From contig JARWKL010000012.1 of assembly GCA_029961685.1 (NCBI GenBank), forward strand, positions 18,833,227 to 18,897,226: 64,000 nucleotides of DNA. Direction: 5' to 3'. The notes below the pieces were generated by a model. It saw nothing but the letters and a program-made list of their open reading frames with translations. It searched no databases and was not told the origin of the DNA. This document shows positions 54,637 through 64,000 of this stretch, one piece after another. The translations under genes and the position numbers were made by a program. The first letter of the stretch is position 1; every line of letters starts with the position of its first letter. Source of the stretch: Aristolochia californica (lineage: Eukaryota > Streptophyta > Magnoliopsida > Piperales > Aristolochiaceae).

Positions 54637-57600
54637 TCACATTCCTTCTCTTTGGATTCTGACCCTCTCAATATCTTCTACCATAATTGAACTGAATTTA
54701 TCCATGGCCTCAAAAATAGGGACTAGACCCATTTCTATACTTCCAGCGACTGCTTCCTGCACTTGTTTGATAATTTCCACATGCTTAGCTCTCTCTTCAT
54801 CCACTCTTCTCTTTAGTGAATCCAACTGCTGCAAAGCTCCACTGCCTTGGTTAGAAGCCGAAACGGCTTTCTCGTTTATTGCATCCTTACTTACCTCTAA
54901 AGATCTAACCCTCTTCTCAAAATTTCTAGTGAGAAATTCTGCCCTTAATTTCTGCTGCCTTTCTTCATCCTGTCTTTCCCATAATTTATGCACACTAGAA
55001 GCAAAATTTTGCATGGCCTGTGTCACATGTGCCTCCCCTATTCTATCCATCACACTACACCAGTCGTTGGAAATCACAAAAACAGGTGGGGCCCCAATTC
55101 TGCCAGGAGAGAACGGTACAATCCCGTCAGGGGTTACTTCAGGTTTCTGGTCTAGACAATTGATAAGCCACCCATTCAAGGCTTTAATATAAGCTTTCTG
55201 TTTGCTGATCCACTGGTCAAAACAAGCACACCAATTTAGAAGCTCTTGCTCCAGTTCAATGGTGGCCCTCGTACTTGAATCAATTCGGATCTGAGTTTTT
55301 CCAATGAGACTAGAGCTTTTGGTTTCTAAGATAGCTTGGAACTGCTTTCTGTGACACTTCATCATATCCTTCCACATTCCCATAAATCTGTCCACAACTT
55401 GGCTCATTAGATAGAAACCCAAAATACGAGAACAGGCTATGGCATTTTTAAGGAAAAGAAAAAGAAAAAAGTACGAGCAGAATGTGACTTCAAGGACAAC
55501 TACTGAAGCTTGAAAAATGCAAGTTTGTTAAGAGAGGCATGGTCAGATAATGTGAAGAAAAGAGACTGGATAACTTCAAAAAATACTTTTATGAAAGATT
55601 CTTTTTTTCTTCTTGCCATTAGTTTATTTGATGAGACATTGTGATGGATTAGAGAATTTAGAAAACATGAATCCAGACTCACCCATGTAGACTGATGTTA
55701 CGTATTCACATTATCTCAAGTGGTTAAATAAACCTAGAGGCCATAAAATGCTGAGCTTCATTTCTCTAAATTGCTCCAAATATTTGTAGTCATGATGAAA
55801 GACAAATCAGAAAAACAGATTCTTTTATCCAGTGGAGATCTGTATAACTAACCAGTTATGTTGAGAAAAACTCATGTAGGAGCTCTTGAACTTTGGGCTA
55901 CTCACTACAAAATAAAAATCCTCTTAGCCTCGTGGAAGTCTTATGATTGACCTCCTTAAGGTACCTATTTTTCTCCCTTTCCTTTTCCTTCCTGCAACAA
56001 AACTAACTTGTCTGTCCAAACTTTCTGCTTCTAAACCATCATTTCTGATAGGGATTCGAAGTTGAATATGTCAATGGCCTCCTACAAACTATTCGAGACT
56101 GGAATCCAAGAAATGGAGAGCACTCCTATGGCCAACGGATCTGCACTTTGGGGCTCCTGACTGAACTATGGAAACACTAGGTTATCCAGCGAATCGCCAA
56201 TATGGTCAGAATGGACTATGCCAGAACATTCATCACTCTGGATCAACATTGGACGGGCCACAAAGATCAAAATTGGAGAAGAGCAATTTTTTAATGATTG
56301 AAGAGTTCAGCTTGGGCATGAAAGCTGAGAAAGAAGGAAAGAGAGGCAGAAGTCGAAGACAGCGAGGCACCAACTCAGCTGTTTATGGGTCGCACAGCAG
56401 AAAATGATTACATCCAGACTTGCACTCCAATGGAAACAATGACTTAAGAGGAGGAGATGGACCCAAGTGACTCGTCCACTTTCTTCCCAACTTCAATTCA
56501 AAATTTCGCCTATACCCTACCATTACAACTGGCAAAACTGACACAACCAGTAGAAGGCAGGCAACAGAACCTGTGACATCAACCTTTTCCCCCAATTGAA
56601 AACCGCAACATAACTGAAGAGACCAACTTTACCCTGACAGAGACACCTCCTCCCCCTTTGACTGAACCGGCTCCCATTCCAACACCCCAGGAATCAAGAA
56701 TATACCAGCTTCTCCAACCCACCTACTTCCCTTGGACCAATATGACCAAAGCTGCAACCAGTCCTGAAATAGATAGCCAGTTTGATTCCTGCATTAAAGC
56801 CAATAGACCAGTGAGCCTTGATCCAGCCAGCCAAGGAAACACCAAAAGACAAAATCTGAAAACCAGAGCCACTTGGTCAGTACTTTTGTGAATGGGGACC
56901 ACCCCCAAATAGAGGCCTCATTAAACACCTGCCATCCTCCCCTGCCCCCCATTGAAGAAAACTCTGAAAGAGCTTTCCCCCTTGCCCCAGCCCTCACTAC
57001 TATTATATACCAGACAACCCCCAAAACCCATCAGTCCTCTCATTGTCTCCCTATACTAAATCCGGAAACCATATGGAGGCTGAGAATTCCTCAGCTTCAT
57101 CCCCTCAACACCAGATAGCCCCCCACTCTGATTCAAAATCCACTATACCAATCAAAAACCGAACTAGACAAACCCAGCCAATAGTGACCCACATCCATCC
57201 TCCCATTGACTGAAGTTGAAACCTACAAGCAAAAGAGGTTTGTAAAGTAGGGTTCAAGGCCCATCCCAAAATGACTAGTCTTCCTTTTAAGTAGGAACAT
57301 AGAATGATCACAATGACTCCTATAGAACCCAAATTGTAGTACCACATCACTAAACTTTTCAAACCAGGCCCGTGGACTCTGTTTAAGTCCATAAATAGCC
57401 TTCTGCAGCTTACACACCTTTTCTGTCTCCCCTTGAGCAACATACCCAGGAGGTTGCTCCATATACACTTCATCATGTAGATCACCATATAAAAAGGTAT
57501 TCTTCACATCTAGTTGAAAGAGAGGCCAACCCTTATTAACAACCACAGATATTAAGATACGTACCGAAGTAAGTCGGACCACTGGAGAGAATGTCTCAAA

Positions 57601-60600
57601 GACATCAACTCCAAAAGTCTGTGTATACCCTTTTGCTACCAGCCGAGCTTTGTACCGTTCAATAGAGCCATCAACATTATATTTGATAGTATAAACCTAA
57701 CGACACCCCACAATAGCAACTCCTGTAGGTGGATCACATAGATTCCATGTTCCCCGAGACACCAAAGCACTCATCTCATCATCCATAGCTTGTTTCCATT
57801 CTGGAGAGCACAAGGCTTCCTGCACCGAACTAGGTATATGGGAAGTAGACAATGACATAGCAAAGGACTAATCATATTTCAGAGAAATGTTGGGACAAAT
57901 TTGGTAAACCTACCTGGGCCAATTCTATAGTCACAAATAAGGACACCTCCTCACACACTGGATCGTATGAGGAAATTCAGCAGTTATTACAGTGTCTAGG
58001 TCAATTGACTGCTTCATCTACTACTTCTCAGACTACCGAGACCCCTTCCTCAGCGAGTGCCATGATGGCTGATACAGGTATGAATGCACTAAATGTGTCT
58101 CATTCCCCCTCTTGGATCATTGATTCTGGAGCCTCTACACACATGTCAAGTATGCCCTCTCTATTACAGTCCATTAGTCCATCTCATTTATATCGTCGAG
58201 TTACTTTAGCTGATGGGTCCACCTCTCCCATTCAGGGGGAGGGTATAGTTCGCACTACTCCACAAATATCCTTAGATTCTGTTTTATTTGTACCAAAGTT
58301 TTCTGTTAATCTCTTGTCTGTGAGTCATATAACTAAATTCTTAAATTGCTCAGTAACCTTTTATCCTACTTCTTGTGTTTTCCAAGGCAGCAAAGCTGCC
58401 TCTCTTCCAGAAATCCATTTTCTCCCCAAATCACCTATTTTTCATGGTATCAGAGCATTAACGCAAGTCTTGTGCAAGTTTCTTTGGATTTTGTGGATCT
58501 TCTCTCCATTTTTAGCAATATCCTTGAAGGTTTTTCTCACATTTCTAGACTGGTAGGGTAAAGTTTTCGTTTTTTTTCTTTTTTGTGCCTATCTTAGCCT
58601 ATTGGCTAATGATTACTGCTTCTATTTGACTGAATGTTGGGATTTAGAAGTGTTTAATGATCCCAATTTGAGGAAATTTCTCAAATCTGCCTGCTTTGTC
58701 AACCTAATGCTTGCGTCATCATCCATATAGCCTACACCATCTTGATTTCTTGCAATTAGGTCATTCTTTCATTGATGAATGGTCTCAATTGGTGGAATTG
58801 ATCACTATTGGTTCTAAATTGAATGAATTGGGTGCTGTATTGCCCTAATTGAATTCGGTGTGGGGCCCACTTGACTACGCAAATATTGAAATTTGGGGAA
58901 AGAGCTTTCCTTTGGTTAATTGACGCTCTAGTGTACTGAAGTGTGGTGTTTGGTGATATTTAATGGCTGATTCCAGCACACAGGTTGCTGTCCAAAGGAC
59001 TGCTGAGAACTCAGATGTGAAATTCTATCAGTCTATTTAGATAACTATGATCCGGTTGAATGGATCGAATTATTTAAATTGGTCTAGATCAGTTTTGATG
59101 TATTTGAGGGCCAAAAGAATGACAAAATATATAAATGATGATCCCTCGGTACCTATTACTGAAGATTGGGTGGCAGAAGATAATTTAGTAATGACCTGGT
59201 TGGTAAATAGTATGGAATCCAGATTTAGTAATCAAATTTTGAGTTGCAATACTGCTAAGGCAATGTAGACTACATTGGCTTCCATTTTGTCTTAAGAAAG
59301 TAATTTCTCAAGGATCTATGAGTTATATGTGAAGTTTTTTAATATGAAGCGTGGAGGTAGATCAATGACAAATTATTTCACTGAGATGAGGGGAGTACTA
59401 CAGGAGATTAGTACATTCCATCCTTTTACTACGAATGTTGAAGACATCCGTAAGAAAGAAAATCAGATTCAAGTAGCCCGATTTTTGGATGGGTTGGGGC
59501 ATGAGTATAATGCTATTAGAGCCCAATTGTTGGTTAATGAGGATGTGAACACTCTTGAACAAGCTTTTAACAGAGTTCTTCGAGCTGAAAGTGCAGTTGA
59601 AAATAAGAACGAGTCAGGTGGAACGCTCTTAGAAGCAGCTACTCTTAACCTTCAATCTTCTACTGGTAAGCCCGGCGATCAGTTTCATGGTGGTAATAAT
59701 AGAGGTAGAGGTCACTCTTACACAACCCATGGTCGTGGCCGAAATGGTCGGGGGGATCAAAAATGTGTTTATGGTTGTAGGACTAATCCATGTGGGACTA
59801 TTCCTTAACAAGGTTGAATACCAGGTGGATCTGGAACGTCAAAAGGCTTCAATTTCCTTCCCCAAGCGAAAGATCACAACAACTCATATCGAACTCCAAT
59901 CAGAGAAGCATAAATATGAAGAAGAGATGTGGACCCAAATTGTGGAGTAAGTGGAAATCATGGGTGTTGTCTATAAGGGTAAACTGACGAGACTCAGCGA
60001 AGATAAAGGAGTGACCAGACCAGAAGGAAAAAAAAAATGATCATCACTTCTTGCAATGCTAGGGGAGTCGGATCAAGGCAGAAAGACCTATCATTAGAAG
60101 CCTCCTGCCTGCCAACAAATCATCTATACGCATCCTTCAAGAGATCAAAATTGAGATTATGCAAGACCAAATTGCTAGAGATTTGTGGAATTGTGTGGAA
60201 AGCCATTACTGTAGTAACCTTCTCCCCCCCCCCCCCCCCCATATAGCAACACGAATCACATTATATATGAGAGAATCCAATGGGCAGCAAAGACCGTTCC
60301 TTGACCTCTCCTATAGCAACACGAATCACATTATATATGAGAGAGTCCAATGGGCAGCAAAGACCGTTCCTTTCCAAACTTGACAGATTCTTGGCGACCG
60401 AAGATTGGCTGCGTCTATACGAGGATACGACTGGTAAGGTCTTAAACAAGTCTGAAAATCATTGGCCTATTCGACTCAACACAAATTTTGGAATCTGGGG
60501 AGCCAAACCCATACGACTTTGAGAATTTGTGGTTGCTTGAAATAGAGTTTACCCGGCAAATTGATGACTAATGGATGAATATTCGAGTAGAAGGGCTGGC

Positions 60601-63343
60601 AGGGGAGACTCTTAACAAAGCTCAAGCATTTGAAGGCAAAACTCAAAAGTTGGTCAAAGGGTTGTCTAACTACAGCCTCCACCCAAAGCGAGACCCTCCT
60701 GGCCCAAATTGCAGCTCTAGGTGAAGCCAAGGAGCAAAAGTTCCTCTCAACTACTGAATTCTTCACCTGAATCTCTCTCTCAAATTAATTTCAGGAAATT
60801 TTCTACTATGAGGATGTGCAATGGAAATAATGAGCATGATTCAAGTGGCTCGCTGAAGTAGATGGCAATACAAAATTCTTCCAAGCAATACTTCAATTAG
60901 GAGGACTAATCAAATTATCTTGTTGGGTATCAATGACGAGATAACCTCGGATAGATCTTCCATTACTAATGTGCTATTGAATTTTTTTGCAGCACTATGG
61001 AGGAGTGTGATGATTGACCTAGAATGCAAAACATTCGGCTGAAGATGATTCCTTCAAATGTTACAACTCTCCTTGATCTCCCATTCTCCGTGAAAGAGAT
61101 AGAGACAAAAGTCAAAGGAATGCCCAATGATTGTGGCACTAGCCCAGACGAATATAATGGGGAGTATTATAAAAGCTGCTAGCTATCGCTGAAATCAAAC
61201 ATCCAATATCACAAAGGCATCGGGTGCACCACCAAGGGAGCCTCCTGGGACTTCAAATCAATCAGCTTAATATCCAATCCCTTTAAGATTAGAGAGAGAT
61301 TACTGGCTCACAGACTCAAGGTAGTCCCCCCATTGATGATTTGTTGGTAGCATCGAATGAGATCAAAGTCATATGGCATATAGAAGATAAAATGCTTTGG
61401 AAAAGATGACGGTGGTAAATTCACCGTTTCTTCCACATATAATTACCTCTGAGGATGGAGTAACATTGCCAAGGCCCATAGAGCAGTGCTTTCTTGGAAA
61501 TTGTATGGTCCCCTGAAAATTTGTTTGCCCTCCTTAACAAGATCTTAACAGCAAACAATCTCCAGAGAAGAGGAAATACAAATCTGAGTGTTCACTGTTC
61601 TGTCTGTGGTACAGTGGAGGAAAAGGTTGACCACCTTCTCTTGCATTGCCCGTCTGCTAGAAATTCTTCACCAACTTTCTTAGCGAAATTGGTCTCCATA
61701 TTTGTATCTTGAGCAACCTCTCTAATGCCAACTAAATGAGAAAATGCATGCAACTCCCAAGTCTGGGTAAGGCTCTCCTTTGGCTTGTAAAATGTACATT
61801 CCTTGGGATTTGAGGGAAAGAAACAACCGCAGATTTAATAACAAATCCTCCACGGTAGAAGAAGTCGCCCTTTGCATTTCTAGCCTGATCACTTCTTGGA
61901 TCTATACCAGGAAGGAATTCAATAACCTGAGAGGCATTCCTCTTCTGGACAACCAGAGTGCTATTGCCCAATTGTCTCTTCCTTCGAGTCCAACAACTAT
62001 TGAGGAGTGGACTCCTCCCTAGAATGGAGTTTTGAGCTAAATTTTGATGGTTGCTCCCTCAAAAATCTAGGTAAAGCAGGAATAGGAGGAGTACTCAATA
62101 AAAGTAAGGAATTATCCTAGTTTCTTATTCAGGCCCTTTTGGTATTTCGGATTCTACTTCGACAAATATTCATGCACTTCTCCAAGGGCTCATCGTTTTT
62201 CTAGACCATCTAAGCAGCAATCTTCTGATTGTGGGCAACTCCAAGGTTGTGATCGAATGGTGCTCTATGAAGGCTAATCCCCCTTGGCGCCACTGGAAGG
62301 GGTTTGATGAAATTGTAGACATTGTATCTTTGTTTGATTTTTTTTGGAATCATGTTCCAAGGTCAACTAATTCTTTAGCTGATTCTCTGGCCAAGCAAGG
62401 AGTCTCCCTCCAATTGCTCATTGCAAAGGAGAGCTCCTTCCTTAGTCTTGTGTTTTGTTCCTGGCTTCCCTTGAATAAAATCCGCTTTTATAACAAAAAC
62501 CCTCCAATTGCTCATTGCAAAAGAGAGCTCCTTCCTTAGTCTTGTGTTTTGTTCCTGGCTTCCCTTGAATAAAATCCGCTTTTATAACAAAAAAAAAGTG
62601 TCAAATGCTTTAATGCATCACCCACTTTATCTCTTAGCATAATTTGCTACACAAGATAGAAAAAGTGACACTATTAATCGATCACAAGACTATAATAGTG
62701 ATTTGTGACCCTTTAAAAGTTTATTTTGTGTTTCTTATCTACATGTTATAAGTTCATGAAGTAACAAAAAAGAATTTCTATACTATTACCACACAGGACC
62801 ACTATAGCCATTACAAATAAATGTTGGAGTAACATGTTCGACCACGCATCATGATTCTATTGAAATATTTCAAGTCCAAAAAAATTCTTGTTTTTAGTAA
62901 CAAGATGAAAATAAATAATAACAATTATAAATTCAAAATTTGTGAGAGGTAGTTGATTCAGTGCAAAGACAAAATGCAAAGTTGCACATCCAATGAGCCC
63001 TATCACTTCATCTAAATTGAAATTTAAACTACTGAAGAAATCATAACATAGAAATATTTTTTTTAACTGGCTTACCCTTTTTTTTTTTTGATAAAGACGT
63101 ATTATATTAACTGGCTTACCCTTGGAACAACTCAATCAGTTGAGGCTCCAATTCTTCATCTCTTAGTTTGTGGATGCTGACTGCTATGGAATCAATAGCT
63201 CTAATAGCAACACTCAGTCTCGTCAACAACTTTTGGACAGAAGCCTGAGTAGCATCAATCTTGTAAGTCTCTGCTCCTTTATCATCCAAACTCTTCAGCC
63301 TCTTGCACTGTTTTTCATAGATAACTCGTATCTTCTCTTCATC
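54637..63343 (-). CDS. DUF630/DUF632 protein (NRG2/APSR1-like), last two exons
   Basis: Minus strand. Exon 63343-63120 (224 nt) reads DEEKIRVIYEKQCKRLKSLD, KGAETYKIDATQASVQKLL and HKLRDEELEPQLIELFQG, with acceptor ATTTTAG and donor GTAAGCC. The terminal exon is 55387-54637; its acceptor GTGGACAG joins GG|A to give FQG-FMGMWKDMMKCHRKQF. It continues through the DUF632 helical region (LEQELLNWCACFDQWISKQK, IKALNGWLINC) to EDIERVRIQREGM and a stop. Both exons follow the family order exactly and phases agree. The N-terminal DUF630 exons lie past the right edge. Plant DUF630/632 proteins include NRG2 (nitrate regulation) and APSR1 (root/phosphate response); the role of this member is unknown. The 7.7-kb intron (55388-63119) is full of LINE and copia sequence, so automatic annotation may report a truncated ORF. 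Confidence 0.88.
55990..57210 (+). mobile_element. Probable 5' part of the antisense LINE (ORF1-like), poorly conserved
   Basis: The plus strand carries proline-, serine- and glutamine-rich broken frames (56168-56407, 56658-56891, 56873-57118) in all three phases. Their position upstream of LINE endonuclease sequence at 60037 and the charged/proline-rich character fit LINE ORF1, but no diagnostic motif was seen. Confidence 0.35.
57280..57870 (-). mobile_element. Copia reverse-transcriptase fragment (minus strand)
   Basis: From 57870 downwards the minus strand reads SSVQEALCSPEWKQAMDDEM, SIERYKARLVAKGYTQ, DVFETFSPVVRLTSVRI, FQLDVKNTFLYGDLHDEVYM and YGLKQSPRAWFEKF, ending at CDHSMFLLKRK. This is the start of the Ty1-copia RT domain; the YVDD part and RNase H are missing. 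One in-frame stop is present (near 57699). Confidence 0.88.
57890..58430 (+). mobile_element. Copia gag end and protease fragment (plus strand)
   Basis: The plus-strand frame reads KPTWANS, then TGSYEEIQQLLQCLGQL, and WIIDSGASTHMSSM (aspartic protease DSGA motif), YRRVTLADGS, VLFVPKFSVNLLSVSHITK and FYPTSCVFQ. Homology stops there (about 58388). No integrase follows. Confidence 0.88.
58445..59808 (+). mobile_element. Copia primer-binding site, leader and gag (plus strand)
   Basis: TGGTATCAGAGCA at 58445-58457 is a perfect tRNA-Met primer-binding site preceded by TTTTCA, an LTR-like end; the rest of the LTR is missing. After a leader, gag starts at ATG 58963 (MADSSTQVAVQRT). It has a stop at about 59038, then IRLNGSNYLNWSRSVLMYLR, EDNLVMTWLVNSM, stops at 59266 and 59293, FFNMKRGGRSMTNYFTEMRG, and a Gly/Arg-rich end. 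This is the UBN2-type gag of plant copia elements, inactivated by three in-frame stops. Confidence 0.85.
60222..60385. repeat. Poly(C) tract followed by a 70-bp tandem duplication within the LINE
   Basis: About 19 C residues end at 60240. Directly after, TATAGCAACACGAATCACAT begins at 60242 and again at 60312, copies nearly identical (AGAATCC/AGAGTCC). This interrupts the endonuclease frame. Confidence 0.85.
62411..62597. repeat. Tandem duplication of the LINE 3' tail (94 bp)
   Basis: CAATTGCTCATTGCAAA starts at 62411 and at 62505. Each copy runs through CCTTAGTCTTGTG and AATAAAATCCGC to TATAACAAAAA. Only the second ends in a longer A run. Confidence 0.9.
62600..63106. other. DUF632 intron, right part, nothing recognised
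   Basis: AT-rich intron sequence between the LINE tail and the 63120-63343 exon, with a poly(T) run near 63080. No element or coding similarity seen. Confidence 0.5.
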
Positions 63344-64000
63344 CTAAAATTAGTACAAGCACCTAAATGAATTAAAGAAGAACTGCCTTAGACAAGCAGC
63401 ATCAGAGTGTCTGACCACACCTGATAGCATAAAATAATGTAAATAGTTTTTTTCCTTCACAAGTGACAACTTTTAAAATTTAAGACAAGAGAGGAAACAA
63501 AGCAAGCGAATTCCTCAAGCACAATAAGAAGAAATAAGTTGAGTATGACAAGAAACAAATCTTTTTCATATCATAAATTATATACTGCTTGAAGCAACAC
63601 TATTAATTTAGAACAATGCATTATGAATCTAAAGTTGTGACCACTTTCTGGATAGAGCAGAACATGGACTCAACAGATGCCTGATTATTAGGAGCTTGCT
63701 CATACTTGCCTTTAACAACACTCCTTGCCATCCTGAGAGTAAAGAATTAAGTGGGATCTTTGAGTTGAAGTTCTGTAACTTTATTCAAGCATTTCTTTTA
63801 CATGTTTAGTGTTTCTCCCTAGCTCAGAACAATCAAATGTAAAACAATCAAGAATACAAAAAAGGATATACAACATGGGAAGGCCACAAATGAACTAAAA
63901 CAGGAAAACTAAGAAAACCCAATTGAAGTGCTTGCCAGAATCGCACTGCAGAGTTGAACTCTTCTAATGTGGCCCAACTTGCCAACCACCCAGCACTTCT
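63344..64000. other. Right edge: upstream intron of the DUF632 gene with unassigned coding-like pieces
   Basis: Two minus-strand stretches have a coding look but no recognised family: about 63735-63630 (MARSVVKGKYEQAPNNQASV, after a CTCAG acceptor-like site) and about 64000-63905 (AGWLASWATLEEFNSAVRFW). They do not match the DUF632 segment expected upstream of DEEKIRVIYEK, so they are more likely fragments of another sequence in the intron. Confidence 0.3.

Larger units (their letters stand above)
60037..62597 (+). mobile_element. Deleted plant LINE, antisense in the DUF632 intron
   Basis: Plus strand, in broken frames: endonuclease start MIITSCNARGVGSRQK (60037), QEIKIEIMQDQIARDLWNCV, endonuclease end SKLDRFLATEDWL and IRLENLWLLEIEF (60370-60545), RT pieces (SLISNPFKIRERLLAHRLK, about 61260-61320), zinc-binding region (CSVCGTVEEKVDHLLLHCPSA, about 61590-61670), and RNase H (FDGCSLKNLGKAG about 62045; NSKVVIEWCSM and FWNHVPRSTNSLADSLAKQG, 62231-62400). 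It ends in a duplicated 3'UTR and a short A run. It is about half the full length because of internal deletions. Confidence 0.85.

Noticed and set aside
54494..55192. 232-codon plus-strand open frame
   Set aside because: Antisense shadow of the DUF632 terminal exon, which has clear family similarity.
1..64000. Operon, CRISPR, prophage, or a new defence or biosynthetic system
   Set aside because: The window is a plant nuclear locus with unrelated monocistronic genes and transposons; nothing suggests a functional cluster.

Overview
The window is nuclear DNA of a flowering plant, most likely a eudicot. All genes have introns except one large PPR gene. Splice sites are GT..AG with T-rich acceptors, intergenic DNA is AT-rich, and the repeats are typical of plants (Ty1-copia, RNase H-type LINEs, hAT, CACTA, TRIM). 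The sequence alone does not allow a species to be named. No bacterial or organellar features were seen.

Six real protein genes can be assembled. (1) A nuclear poly(A)-binding protein (PABN type), + strand, 6140-10940, six exons, 224 aa. (2) An intronless 725-aa E-type pentatricopeptide-repeat protein, - strand, 12000-14177. (3) An RNA polymerase I subunit of the A49/PAF53 family, - strand, 15921-24690, four coding exons, 495 aa. (4) The mitochondrial inner-membrane shaping protein MIC10, + strand, 31460-46318, three exons, 110 aa spread over 14.9 kb. (5) An ER protein disulfide isomerase of the PDIL1 type, + strand, 48776-52991, ten exons, 499 aa, ending in KDEL. (6) The last two exons of a DUF630/DUF632 (NRG2-like) gene, - strand, 54637-63343, continuing beyond the right edge. 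These are unrelated housekeeping or regulatory genes and do not form a pathway or cluster.

The rest is largely mobile-element debris, much of it inside introns. The left end (1-1249) is a broken hAT transposase. At 1840-3260 lie locally duplicated segments carrying a decayed exon that resembles a phototropin LOV2 domain. At 5215-5755 is a tandem TRIM (three LTRs, two internal regions). The A49 introns hold a copia RNase H relic with an in-frame 45-codon tandem duplication, two LINE relics and an odd GC-rich inverted-repeat island. At 29270-30770 is a CACTA (TNP2-like) relic. MIC10 intron 1 contains an antisense LINE that is split by a copia element with recognisable LTRs. MIC10 intron 2 contains a complete TRIM with a perfect 5-bp target duplication. 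The 7.7-kb DUF632 intron contains an antisense LINE and a scrambled copia element whose protease piece lies upstream of its own primer-binding site.

I found no sign of a new biochemical system. The most informative observations are the transposon structures, the relic LOV exon, and gene models (MIC10, DUF632, A49) whose exons are easily missed because of transposon-filled introns. Exon limits come from reading frame continuity, GT/AG sites and family similarity recalled by eye; no search was run.
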